Assembly: GCA_930367215.1 (NCBI GenBank)
Contig: OV884057.1
Coordinates: forward strand, 265,440,339-265,504,338
Source: Pollenia angustigena
Lineage: Eukaryota > Arthropoda > Insecta > Diptera > Polleniidae
DNA length: 64,000 nucleotides
Direction of reading: 5' to 3'
In this document: positions 23,041 to 33,669 of the stretch, one piece after another
Position numbering within the stretch: the stretch's first letter is position 1
Layout: the number at the start of each line of letters is the position of its first letter
Notes under the pieces: generated by a model
Told to the model about the DNA's origin: nothing
Databases searched by the model: none
The model's input: only the letters and a program-made list of their open reading frames with translations
Program-made: the position numbers and the translations under genes

Positions 23041-23493
23041 TTACGAAGATCTTATAAAATAATCTTTTAGATAAATAATTTGGTTAAAATGTATTGGATT
23101 TAAGCGACTCCTTTCTTTAGTTGTGATAAGTTTTGACTTTGAAACATTTCTTTCACTTATCGTAGATGTTGGGAAAATCGAAAGCAACCCATAATACAGA
23201 ATATCTTTTTTCTGGATTTCTCTAAGCATATAAAATCTTCCATTATACCATTTAAATCCTGTTTTATTTTTAAAATTAGAATTGTTAATTGTTTGCATTA
23301 ATTCTGTTGTTGCGTTACTATCGTAAGTTTCTTCTGTTGTCAGGTCAGCATCTAACTCATCCTGACAAAAGTCAGCACCGAACATTTTGCAAAAAAATTG
23401 GTTTCCGAATTCCTTAATTTCTGTTTTTATACCGTCATTTAAAAATGTATTTATAGAAGGAAATATATTGTATACAAAAATAATTCTGAACAC
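23041..23493 (-). pseudogene. hAT transposase, C-terminal dimerisation region
   Basis: The open minus-strand frame ends with GLLSIFPTSTISERN, then SKSKLITTKERSRLNP and NQIIYLKDYF. The pattern FPxSTxSERxxSK...RSRLNP is the hAT C-terminal dimerisation domain that closes the RNase-H-like transposase fold. The first catalytic Asp region and the N-terminal BED-type zinc finger are absent. The start codon is not natural: the frame opens inside the element after earlier coding DNA has decayed. It sits in the expected place, reading toward the left TIR of E2. At 150 codons it is about a quarter of a usual hAT transposase, so it is non-functional. Confidence 0.8.
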
Positions 23494-24060
23494 AACTATT
23501 TGGGTGCAGTTTTGGAGAATTTTTGTACGGATAACGTTGTAAAATTGTTAATCGTTGCACTGTAGAATGTATTTTAAAAAGCGAGTTGCTTTGTAACCGA
23601 CGTTTTGGAACTCACCCATTGTTTAAAACACAACAAAATATGGTTTAATACTACAAAAAATTATAATTTTTGTTACAACGGTTAATCGGTTAATCGACTG
23701 AAATTAACCAGTTTAATCGTTAATCGAAAAAAGCCAATTTTACATTAACCGATCAGTTAATCGAATAGTAATTAATCGGTTAACCGTTAATGAATACCCT
23801 AGTTTTATGCAATTCAATTAAAAATAATAAAATTAATTTTCTTCTTTCTTCCATTTTCACACACTTTTATAAAAAAAACTAATAGTTTGCTAACTGTGCT
23901 GCCACTTTGTATAATCTGTACATCTGTAAACCATATGGTAGCTTTGTTTGTCCGGACAAATTTTCCGAGATGGGTGAATCGTTCTGCAGAACACTCTCTG
24001 TAAAAAAATTATTGTCCGGTCAAAAATATTGTTCGGAACGCATGGGTGAATCGAGCTTAA

Positions 24061-24785
24061 GGGGAATTCAAATTCGAAAATTGATTTGGCAAAGTTCTAC
24101 TTTAAGCGAATACACACTTAACGAAATTTATATTAAATTATACATCGTCGGTTGATAATTTAAATGTCGTATATGGATGTTTTGCGGTTTTGAGTTAAGA
24201 TCGATTCCTTAGGTTATCCGACCTGATCTGTTATTTGGTGTAATCAGTTTTTCGATACCTCATAAGGTTTTCGAGATATGGAGTGTTGAGTTTGTCGTAT
24301 GTGGTAGTTGCTGAAGCAATTTTCAAATTAAATGTCGTATGTAACTTCCAAACGCCACATACTACGAATTTCCATATAAAACGACCTTTAATCAAGAGGC
24401 TCAAAATAATATATTTAGAATGATTTTTTTTGTGCACACTGGCTATAAAAATAAAAAATTATAACAATTTGTTTGTTCTACAATCTTAGAGGTAATAAAA
24501 TGTTGATTCACAATTCATGGAGAAGTCCTAAAGGAAGTAATTATAAGTCATTACAAATATAATTTAAACTTTTTTTTAATTTGAATGTACATTTCCTTAC
24601 AAAAAATTCCAATTTTCAGAGATCTTAAATTTTAAGATTTAAAACGTCATTCGATTTCGCTTAAACTTGGAACAAATGTTGGTGTGGTTCATTCGCAATG
24701 ATCCAGCCTTGAAGAGTATAAATCGAACTTCTTCAGACTATTTTAAAGCGCCCTAATATGTTTGTATACAAATTAATAAAAATGA
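24061..24785. other. No gene recognised
   Basis: The motif TAAATGTCGTAT occurs at 24160-24171 and 24329-24340, each followed at about 15 bases by a similar CAAACGCCAC or GTTTTGCGG phrase. This may be a very old inverted or direct repeat. Otherwise AT-rich, with only short unrecognised frames. Confidence 0.35.
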
Positions 24786-25145
24786 ATATGGGCTAATCCG
24801 AAAATTTTTAAACCAAATGCAGAAATTTAAAGTTGCCCAAAATCCAAATGTTTGTTAATGGAATAATAGGATACATATTCAAGCTTCAACATATATAAGC
24901 AATAAGGTTTTACGGTGGTTTTTTTGTTCTTGGCAGAGGCTAACCTAAACGTACCTCTTGCTTTCATTTATTCTTGTAAAAATAGCGTATTTTCCATGGT
25001 CAAAAAAGTGGGCAAAACAATCGTTTCAGTATTTAGCGTTTAGCAAAACTTTGATTTGCTTAATTTTCTTTTATTTAAGATAAAAATCATATATGTAAGT
25101 TATGTAATATAAATTAAAAATTTGAACTAAAAATAGGTACACTCT

Positions 25146-26940
25146 GTGTATCGTCTGTAACGGAAAATGGGGGTTTTTAAATTTAACAGTATGAATTTTA
25201 ATAATTTTGTTTTCCAAACTTGCTTTATAAACAGAGTTTTTTATGCACTTTAATCTGATGAAAAAAAGAAATACCTTTATTACGCTTTTTTTTTCTTAAT
25301 ATAAATGACAAAGTGTGTAACGTCCGTAACGGCATGAAAATACCCAAAATTTTATTTTAATATTATGAGGTGGAAGTAAGTGTTTATAATGGATTTTCAC
25401 CTGCTGAATCTGAATCTGGACTTAAAATTGCTCAAGGTTGCCGAGAATCCGAAAAACTTCACCTCAAAGTAACAAAAAGTGTGTTTTAATAACATGCGAT
25501 CCCCCAATCTGCAACTTAAATTGAGATGAATTTCAAATTCTTCTGAAACCTAAAATAATTTCTGACTATCAATAATTAGTAATTAATAACCATGTAGTAA
25601 ACCGCAACCTCCATGCACCCCTTCAAATATTTGGTGGTACGCCCATGCTTGCAATGTTTACGTAGTAGATTTTCCGTTAGAAATCTTTAAGCAATTCTTG
25701 CTTTGATCTTAAAATTTTGCCAAAATTTTGCGCGTGGTGACAAATATATTCGTATTAATTAAAATGTGTTCAAATGCAGACAGAGCAAAGAAATTTTGTG
25801 CAAATTTGAAAATAATACTGAAAAACTGTTGGTGTTTAAAACTAAAAAGGCAGAAAGAAAGCGAGCATATCTTGAGAAAATCAAAGAACAGTTAAAAAAT
25901 AGTGTGTCACAGGCAAAAAGGAAAAAAAAAGATAATAGACAACGAGTGGCCAAATTTAGAGAGACACATAAATACATTCTAAGAAACATTACACAATTCG
26001 TAAAAGAATGGAATGTGAGTTATTTCGAACGGAATTTTTTTGCTACTTCGCATGGAAAAGGAGCGGTGGACGGTGTTGGCGCTGTTGTTAAGCGAAAAGT
26101 TTGGCAACTAGTAAAAACCCAAAATCTCATCTTAAAAAGTTTCGAGATTTTCACAAATTAGCAAAAAAAAAAAAAAAAAAAAAATATAAATGGCGTTTTT
26201 CTAATTTACGTTGGTAAAAATTATGTCAAAACTGCATCTGACGAAATATCAAAAACATGGATAAATGTAAAAAATATTCCAGCTCTTAAATCATATCATT
26301 ATTTTTTCGGGCTTTTCCAATGACAATACTATAAGAGTAGCTCGAACAGCTGGGTCTATTAAGCATAAGATACAATGTTTAACGGTTAAATAAACAAATT
26401 AATAAATGAATATAAGTAATAAAAGAGTAATGAAATATTCTATAATTTTTTTGTAACTAATAAATTAATAATTACAAGGTTAAAAAGATTTTTAAATACA
26501 TGAATGTTTTTTATATACACAATTTGGTTTAATGGAAAAAATGTAGCGTCCGTAACGTAACGTCCGTAACAGACAAAAATTAAGATTTTTGTTTAACAGG
26601 ACTACTTAGCCTTCTTTTCTAAGATGGATTGATATGGTCATATATTCCACTTAATTTTTTGTATTTGGACTTTTTTTGTTTATTATGCAAAATTAGCTAA
26701 GAAATGTGCAAATGCACATAAGCCTCAAATTCGACTTCCATTTTTTGTAACGTCCGTAACGGAACTTTAAGCTAGCATAACTTTTTTTCAAAAACAGTTA
26801 ACCTTTAAGTTTAAAACAAGTTTTAAAATACTCCCAAAGAACTGCATTTTGCAAAAAATTTTATGAAAATATTCCAATGCTAACGCCAGCTGTGTCAATC
26901 TTAACAAGCAAAATTACGTGCGAATGTAACGTCTGTAACG
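25146..26940 (+). repeat. Iteron-like GTAACGTCYGTAACG motif, six copies in direct orientation
   Basis: Copies lie at about 25146-25163, 25314-25332, 26542-26557, 26556-26572 (two overlapping), 26746-26762 and 26925-26940. All point the same way, two left of the coding remnant and four right of it. The core is itself a direct repeat (GTAACG, CC or CT, GTAACG). In a very AT-rich background this GC-containing motif stands out. Transposase or host-factor binding is a reasonable guess, but direct orientation at both ends is not what simple TIR recognition predicts. Confidence 0.75.
25766..26400 (+). pseudogene. Transposase remnant, FFATSHGKG family
   Basis: A basic N-terminal part rich in Lys and Arg (KKAERKRAYLEKIKEQLK, then KKKDNRQRVAKFRETHK) runs straight into ITQFVKEWNVSYFERNFFATSHGKGAV-type sequence (the key block is FFATSHGKG, then DGVGAVVKRKVW) ending at 26161. 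After an A-run the coding similarity goes on in another frame with YVKTASDEISKTWINVKNIP and ALKSYHYF to about 26320. Compared with the cousin at 9433-11352, the central catalytic part between the N-terminus and SHGKG is missing, so this is an internal-deletion derivative and cannot be an active transposase. Confidence 0.7.
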
Positions 26941-26956
26941 CAGGATTAGCCCATAT

Positions 26957-27271
26957 ACAACAATTTTAGTATTTATAAGCCCCATTCTAAAATCACTTTA
27001 AGACAAAAATTGTTCATATAGCTGCAGATATCTAAAAATTATTCGACATAATGAACTTTAAAATGAATCTCAACCTCATAACAAATTTTGTTTTGCCGGA
27101 TAAATGACTTCCCATGGTCCTCAAATAGGAACCGACTACACTTTCTTACTTATTTATAGTGGATATTTTTAAACCAAAAACATTTGTTTTTTCTATTATT
27201 ATTATAATTTCTTGCAACCAATTGCAAACATACTTGCCTCAAAAAATTTCAAATAGTGGCAAATTGGTATC
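26957..27271. other. No feature recognised
   Basis: AT-rich sequence between two elements. No coding similarity or repeat was seen. Confidence 0.4.
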
Positions 27272-27729
27272 ATTTTTAACAGGGTAGCCGGTAATTTTTC
27301 TCCTTGTCCCCAAAAAATAAAAATAAATCCCCAAAAACCTCCAAATGAAAAAACAAATACTTTACAAATTAATATTTTTTTTTCTGACCATATCTAAAAT
27401 TTTTTAAAAGTAATGAGACAAATTAAAATTAGAAATCCCCAAAAATTGCCACATTTAAATTTATAGAAAAAATTTTATTTTGTTTGTAGCGACTGGTTTT
27501 GGTATGTTTTTTTACATACTTTTTATGCGATACCAGTGAGCAATTACAAGCAGAACAATATGCTATTTTGAAAAGGAATGAGCCAATTTGTTAGAAATTG
27601 GAGTTTGTTCAATCGGTTTTAGCAATCCTTAAAATTAACAATAAATGTATATATATCCGTCATTTATTTTATACTTCAATGCATCACTTACCAATAGCGT
27701 AGCATTCTTTTTCCCAACCTTTATTATAT

Positions 27730-28132
27730 TAGTGGTATTCACACCGAGCTTGTTAGTTTGTAAGTCGTTAATCGTTACTTTTTTACACGCATTTTGTTTT
27801 TGTATATTTAACCCGCTACCGGATTAACATTTAACAAATTAACGACACGCACCCCTGATAAAATAGTTGTTAGTTGGTTACTCACAGTCAGCTGTTGCAG
27901 TTTCTAAATAAATATAATAAAAAAGTAATTTGTGATACATTTTATAAAAAAATATTTGTGTTTTGCAAATTTTCGTGTACATTGAGAGTAAGTATGTTAA
28001 TTAAATGATTTTTTTATTTTAAAGTTACCAGACTAACAAAGTTTTGAAAAGGGGGTCGTTCACAGTTGGTAACTTTAACAAATAAACAAACTACCGAGTT
28101 GCAAATTAACAAGTTCGGTGTGAATACCACTA
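27730..28132. mobile_element. 399-bp MITE, TA-flanked, inside the hAT-like element
   Basis: GTGGTATTCACACCGAGCTT (from 27732) faces AAGTTCGGTGTGAATACCAC (to 28130), with TA on both sides. The arms continue with GTTAGTTTG and CAAATTAAC. No coding sequence. Confidence 0.75.
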
Positions 28133-28460
28133 TTGTCTTTCATAATTACTTATTATTGGGAAGACATATTTGCTTGAAAATTGTCTTTAAAAAATCAAAA
28201 ATTGTATTTGTTGTCAACGGTTTTTAATCCAAATTTTTTAATATTTTTAACGGTTTTAGATTCTTTTTTTAAATTCTTCCTTTTTAAAACATTCACTCAA
28301 GAATAATAACATAAGTTTATAAAGTACCTTTTACACACTTAACAAAAATGGTAACCTAAATTAGGCCTTCCCACCGTATTAATTGTTGATAAAAGGAAGA
28401 TAAAAATTTTGCTCCTCGATATTTTATATACGAAAGAAAGAAAAATAAGCGAAAATAATA

Positions 28461-29410
28461 AAAACAAGTTAGAGCGCTATATTCGGCTGTGACGAATCTT
28501 TGATACCCTCCACCGAAAGTTCGAATAATAAGGGAGTAATATCTGTATGATGTTATTATTATCTTTAACTGTGACGATTTGTTATTAATTATGGTTTTAG
28601 GCGACTAAACTGTTTTCCGGTAGTAGGGTTTCTATGGGGCCTAGGGTAAATTATGTACCGATCTTCACGAAATTGCACATTATCATTTATAGTCATATAA
28701 AACTGTGACGAGCCAAAATTTGTTATGATTGCATTATTTTTTACGATCTTAGGCGTACTGAACTGTTTTCCGGTAGTAGGGTTTATATGTGGCCTAAGGT
28801 AAATTATGGACCGATCGTCACGAAATTTCACAGTGTTATTTCTAGTCCTAAAAAACTGTGACGTACAAAATTTTGTTACGCTAGCGTTGTTTTTTACGGT
28901 TTTAGGCGTACTAAACTGTTTTCCGAGAGTAGTGTTTATATGGGGCTTAGGGTAAATTATGGACGGATCTTCACGAAATTTAACAGCATGATTTCCAGTC
29001 AAATAAAACAAATTTTTGCAGAATCTTATCTCTTTCCGTGCCTTGTTCCAGCATTTATGTTATTTTTTGTAACAAAATTATCAATTTTTTTAGGTGGTGG
29101 ATCCACATTTTGATTCATAGCTCTGGTCTTACTAAACCGATTTTGCTGGATTTCAATCCCAAACTGCTTAGGATAGATAACTGCAAGCAATTTGGCACCA
29201 AGTTTGTTCATTTCTTTTGAGTTTTACAAAAGTGAGCGTGTTTTCAACAGACGGACAGACAGACGGACATGGCTAAATCGACTTAGAATTACTCAAGGAC
29301 CCAGAATATGTATACTTTATGGGGTCTGAGATGAATAATAAAAAAGTTTCACACGGAATGACGAACTTAATATACCCTCCTCACAACTAATTGTGGTGGA
29401 GGGTATAAAA
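28461..29410 (+). repeat. mini-me/DINE-type dipteran repeat, copy 1 (full)
   Basis: It starts ACAAGTTAGAGCGCTATATT, continues with CGGCTGTGACGAATC, and ends with the short hairpin CAACTAATTGTGGTGG followed by AGGGTATAAAA. Near the 3' side is the tetranucleotide run CAGACGGACAGACAGACGG (29249-29267) and ATGGCTAAATCGACTTAGAA. (GTCY)n and (TA)n next to a conserved core are described for mini-me elements of flies; a Helitron-like relationship (DINE-1) has been proposed for this group. The middle holds three tandem units of about 153 bp, each with ACTGTTTTCCG and GTAAATTATG phrases. Confidence 0.75.
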
Positions 29411-29692
29411 AAGAGAAAATATATTAAAAATGTGTAAAATTCCCAAAAAATCCCCGAATTTTTTTTTAAATCCCCAAATGACTTTCGTTGTCCTTTTTTC
29501 ACGAATGAAATCAACAACTTTTTGAGGAAATCCTCAAGTCTGGCAAGCCTGATTTTTAAGCAAATACCCGATTTTCGCCATCTTGCGGCGGTGATTTGAA
29601 GCAACTTTTAAGCTGTTAACAAGATAATTTTAAAAACCTTCTAGAAAGGTAAACAGAAAAAATTAAAAATTTTCTCTAATCACCAATTTTAT

Positions 29693-30045
29693 ACCAAATT
29701 CATAGAATCAAGCAACCCATTTGTTGATTTTGCACCTATTACCAAAATGATTATATTGATTACTTAAAATTGTAAAAATTTTATATTTTTAATATTTTTT
29801 TTTCAATGAACACAAGTTTAAATTATTTTATTTTAAACGAAAAATTTTTTTGTTATTTGATTATTATTTTAATTCAAAACTTATTTCAAAACAGCTAAAA
29901 TGTCAATTAAATCAAAATTATATTTTTAATCTTCGTTCAACAAAAAAAATAATTGATTCAATTATTACATTTATTAAGTTTAAGTACTTTTTAAATAATT
30001 TTTTTAATTGATAAAAAACTACTAATAATTTTTTCTGTGTAGTAC
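29693..30045. repeat. Repeat family D, copy 1 (right half)
   Basis: Shares ATACCAAATTCATAGAATCA, TTTGATTTAATT-type blocks and TCAAAATTATATTTTTAAT with 52853-53165. Its right end (CTACTAATAATTTTTTCTGTG, core CTACTAATAATTTTTT) is the inverse of the left end of copy 2 (52478). So the family has TIRs, but each copy shown here keeps only one end. No coding sequence. Confidence 0.55.
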
Positions 30046-30332
30046 ATAAAACAATCGGATAAAAAATTTTGCAACTAGAGGAAAAGGTATAATGTAAAGA
30101 CAACCTGAAAATCCCATAACAGAATAACGAAAACACTAGTTTTTAAATTTACTAACATGCATTTCTATAACAGTGCGGCAATTATAAAATATGAAGAATT
30201 TGAACGAGCGGTTATTTGGTTTTTTTTATTATAGGATTACATATTAGTTTTTACCTGATTTCCGAAACAGAAAAAATACCCTGTATTTCACATACTGGGA
30301 AAATCACCTGAAGTAGCAAAATATGTCTCATT

Positions 30333-30830
30333 TTTAAGGGCTCACTATACTGACATATTCATTAATGTTTTGCATTTAAATGCCTTTTTCAATAATTTTC
30401 GCAAATCATAATATATTTTTATGTTTTCTCTTTAAAACCTTCTTCGTTTTCAGCACTAAAATAGTAGCTTTTTTATATATACTTAGTATTTTGGTGATTT
30501 TGTTAAACTATTTATGGTTTTCAAATTTTATTTTCATTAAATTATTTTTATGAAGAAAGGAATTTTACGACATGAAAATAAATTAAAATTGTTATTGATA
30601 ATCATTCATTCTTGACTGACCTGAGATTCGAACCCAGGCGGCTGGTTACCCTGACATGTTTCGACCGCTACCACTCGATCTCCTCAACTAAAAATGGATA
30701 ATCATTAAAAAAAAGCAAATTTCGATCTACCAAAGGTTTAAAGCCAATTTGGTAAACGCTGTATAAGAGCTCTCTTATTGAAGCGCTCGATTAAGCGCTT
30801 TTTCTCATCCATATTTTTTTAACTGGGATA
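30333..30830. repeat. Family G, copy 2 (inverted and interrupted)
   Basis: Relative to 17495-17871 this copy is reversed. TATTCATTAATGTTTTGC and CAGCACTAAAATAGTAGC on the left, and TTATTGAAGCGCTCGATTA with AACTGGGATATA on the right, match its reverse complement. About 240 bp between 30490 and 30750 are additional and contain a tRNA-like segment. The left terminus is lost. Confidence 0.6.
30605..30690 (-). other. tRNA-like segment with A and B box (tRNA relic or SINE head)
   Basis: On the minus strand, ATCGAGTGGTAGCGG resembles an A box and GGGTTCGAATCTC a B box, spaced 47 bases apart, close to a tRNA gene's usual distance. The T-arm pairs (CCTGG with CTCAGG, one G-T) around TTCGAAT. A full cloverleaf with a convincing anticodon stem and acceptor stem could not be drawn. 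It lies in the extra segment of family G copy 2, so a tRNA-derived SINE insertion is one explanation. Confidence 0.45.
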
Positions 30831-32245
30831 TATAATTAGATAATTTGTAAAAATTTTTAAACACTTAAATTTGTATAAACTACATTTGTTTTTCATTTAG
30901 TAATTAATGACAATATATTAAACAAAAATATAAAAGTCACTACACACAGAAAACAATCAAGTTAAAAACGTAGAAAACAAGGTGGATTAAAAATTTTTCG
31001 GTGGTGATTTTGCTTCATATGTTTTCATGGTAATTCAACCTGATTTTACAATAACTTGCGAACAACATTTTTTTCTTTTAAAATAGCTATAGTCAAAATG
31101 TCATTTATATTGAAATAACAATTCAAATCACGTTGAATGAAAGTTATTTTAAGTTGAAACAACGTGAATTTCATGTAGAATCAAATTGGTTTGAGTGTGT
31201 TTTAACAGTGTGAAGAAGCTTCAGAGACAACATATGCATTTATTTAAGAATAATTCAAAACACATGTTTCACTTATTTTGTATTCTCCTCTGTTAACAGA
31301 AGCATCAGCAGAATTGCCCGATGTGGTTTTCGTCATCATTCTACTTTGAATACTTGATGTACTATTTAACTAAATAATTTTAATTAAAAGAATACGGGAA
31401 TTGCCTTCTTTTTATAAAATATTTTAAAAATGAAAATAAAAAATGTACATACTTAAGAATGTATGCATGTTAATATAACAAGATAAACTTTTGATTTTAA
31501 TATAAAACAGGTTTTTATGGATTCAATATTGAATCCAGATTTATTTATATTTTAATATTTTATTTTTTGTTTTTTTAACGTAATTTAAATAATAAAATAA
31601 ACGTAATTTAAGGTTATTTTAATATTTTTCATTTAAAATTAATATGAAATAATGATAAATTTAAGTAAAGGGCATACTTTTGCTGAAATTTACTATGATT
31701 CTCAATCAACATTTTTCCATGTTAATTTTACATTGGTATTTTTTTCTGTGTGTACGCATTTTCATATTTTTCAAAAAGTTATATCAACAACGAATTTGTA
31801 TAACGTTGAACATAGAAAACTTGGCGTGATCGTTTTCAAAAGATCTTTTCCGTTAAGATACACAAAAATTACTACAACCACAACGTATTGGACGAATTTC
31901 AGTTAATACAACTTTATTAAATTTTTTAATTCTCAATTTAAAAAGAGACGTTACCACTTAGAATTATCGGATGACTATTTAAAAGTTTTTAAAATTTTCT
32001 AACTGCCAATCTGTCTAAGTAATTGTACGCAATTGTTATATCAATTTCATAAAATCACTTTATGACAATTTTATGGCCCACGGCACATACCAAATAAATA
32101 CACATTAAGTCGCTTCTGCTACAGCACCAACCACTACAATCATATGCCACTTGACTACGGCAAATGCACCAAACAAGTTTCAACAAAAGTAATTTTTTTT
32201 CAACTTAATTAATAAACTACGTACTAAGTACGAGCGGACATGAGT

Positions 32246-32280
<35 letters not shown>

Positions 32281-33669
32281 AAAAAGTTCATAAAACAAAC
32301 TTAATTTAATGTGAGCAAGTAATGTACGTAATTCGGAACGCAATGACGTTGGGACATTTGTCAGTTTCAAATTAACTGTCGTTTAATAATACGACTTGCT
32401 GACAGGTACGCCTAACGTTTTAGTTACATTCTATCGTTTTTACTCTCCGCATTACTTTTAGAGGTCAGCTAGAATGTAGAGAAAAACACCCAGCACGCTG
32501 CAGCGGTTGCTGCCTGCCAATTTGATCTGTTAAACATCCTGCAATTATTGCCCGCAATGTTCCCGGTGAAAGAGACTTTAACAAAATAATTTATTAAACT
32601 GTTACTAAAACTAACATAAATGATTTACTTTAAAGTTAATAACAAATAGCAATTAAGTATTTTTAAAAACTAACAGAGCCATTACGTTTGAGACTTATCT
32701 CGGCTTTTTATAATACATGTGGGTTTTTAGTGGAATATTAGGGGTATAGAAAAGTTGTCCCTTTTTTATGATTCGTCACTAAAACTGAATAGAGCAATTG
32801 ATGCTTCTTAGTTAAAAGAAGACTTTCTCGAAAAGATAAAGCCTAAAATATTTATCGCACGCTTCTGAAATCTGCCCAATGGGCAATAATGCAATAATAA
32901 TTTAGATTGTATTCCAGTTCGAAGCAGTTATGCAAGAGGTATCACAAACGCGCCTTCTAGTTAAAATTGACTGTCTTATAAGCTTTCAGCCATTTTGAAC
33001 TCTTCATTTTGTTTTCTGTGAAATTTTCATCCGATATCAGTCAATCTACCAAAAAATTCAATTTATTATCTAAAATGTGCTTTTAATCAAATTGATATTT
33101 ACAGGTCACGATTCTCAATTACGGGGCACTTTGTGAGCCTACAAATAAAATATTTTATTTCCTTTTTGTAAATAAGTTAAAGTTATGTTGGAAACTATGG
33201 CGGGATATGACAGCATAGTATAACAATTACTAGATTAAATTGTTTCTTTTACTTTCTCTCTAATATGAGGATATTTTAAAGGTATTCTTTACTTTTCCTG
33301 GAGTAAGTTTTCTAAGTATGTCCAGCATGGCAATTAAAGCTAATTAGATATCTACAAATTTAGAATCCAAATGGAAGTATTAAAAAAGTGCTATTGTGCT
33401 ATTCTTGTGTTAGATTTACTCGAAAACGTCCAATTTAAAAACCCTGGTAAATTCTTACTGCCGTATTCATAAATAAATAAATAAGTTTAAAATGTGTTTT
33501 AAGCCAAAATTTTAATTCGATCTGTTTTAATTTATTATGAGTACGGCACTAAGGGCCAATTTTACCAACTGTATTTAAATATCAACTCATATTTAAATAT
33601 AGATTTTCATATAATTTTGTTTTGACATGAAAAACAAACATTTAAATACAAGTTTTACTAAAATTAAAG
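30831..33669. other. 2.8 kb without recognised genes
   Basis: Contains a possible TIR pair CACACAGAAAA (30944) and TTTTTTCTGTGTG (31741-31753) without a clear duplication, and an A-run of about 28 bases (32251-32279). The slightly GC-richer unique stretch 32330-32580 has no repeat or coding signal I recognise. Plus-strand frames such as 31652-31906 show no motif. Confidence 0.35.

Larger units (their letters stand above)
22110..23809 (-). mobile_element. hAT element E2
   Basis: The element is 22118-23801 (1,684 bp), starting TAGGGTATTCATTTAACCGG and ending TGAATACCCTA. The 8-bp duplications are GTTCTATG (22110-22117) and GTTTTATG (23802-23809), one mismatch. Subterminal TTAATCGG motifs repeat at both ends. 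It carries the C-terminal part of a hAT transposase on the minus strand and a 360-bp foldback insertion. It is the same family as E1 at 15818-17338. Confidence 0.88.
19595..24060 (+). mobile_element. 4.46-kb TIR element with TAA flanks, possibly PIF/Harbinger, heavily nested
   Basis: The element is 19598-24057. The left end AGCTCGATTCACCCATGCG is the reverse complement of the right end, and similarity extends about 45 bp, including the GTCCGGACAA blocks. TAA flanks both ends (19595-19597, 24058-24060), a 3-bp duplication as made by PIF/Harbinger transposases. It carries a MADF-domain gene remnant; Harbinger elements commonly encode a second, Myb/SANT/MADF-like DNA-binding protein beside the transposase. 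No Harbinger transposase is seen, probably lost or displaced by later insertions. Inside are elements A, B and C1, a tandem duplication, hAT element E2 and a foldback insertion. Confidence 0.7.
24786..26956 (+). mobile_element. 2.16-kb element with ATAT flanks, related to the 8.3-kb transposon
   Basis: The element is 24790-26952, starting GGGCTAATCC and ending GGATTAGCCC, with ATAT on both sides (24786-24789, 26953-26956), a possible 4-bp duplication. It encodes a fragment whose FFATSHGKG motif matches that of the transposase at 9433-11352, so the two elements belong to related families. The TIRs are short (about 10-14 bp) while the cousin has TIRs of 550 bp. A conserved motif, GTAACGTCCGTAACG, is repeated in direct orientation in both halves. 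The gene is internally deleted, so the copy is non-autonomous. Confidence 0.7.
27272..29559. mobile_element. hAT-like non-autonomous element carrying two other repeats
   Basis: The element is 27280-29551 (2,272 bp). It starts CAGGGTAGCC and ends GGCAAGCCTG, between identical 8-bp duplications ATTTTTAA (27272-27279, 29552-29559). The subterminal regions match in inverse order (CCCCAAAAA-rich phrases at 27305-27350 and 29435-29480). Inside are a 399-bp MITE (27732-28130) and a complete-looking mini-me copy (28461-29410). No transposase. Confidence 0.85.

Noticed and set aside
25766..26161. Functional small basic protein
   Set aside because: Its second half is the FFATSHGKG block of a transposase, so it is an internal-deletion remnant and not an independent gene.
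28589..29011. Minus-strand frame of 140 codons as a gene
   Set aside because: It lies wholly in tandem units of a mini-me repeat whose period is a multiple of three; kept as a finding only.
32251..32279. Poly(A) tail of a processed pseudogene or LINE
   Set aside because: No coding similarity or target duplication was found next to the A-run.
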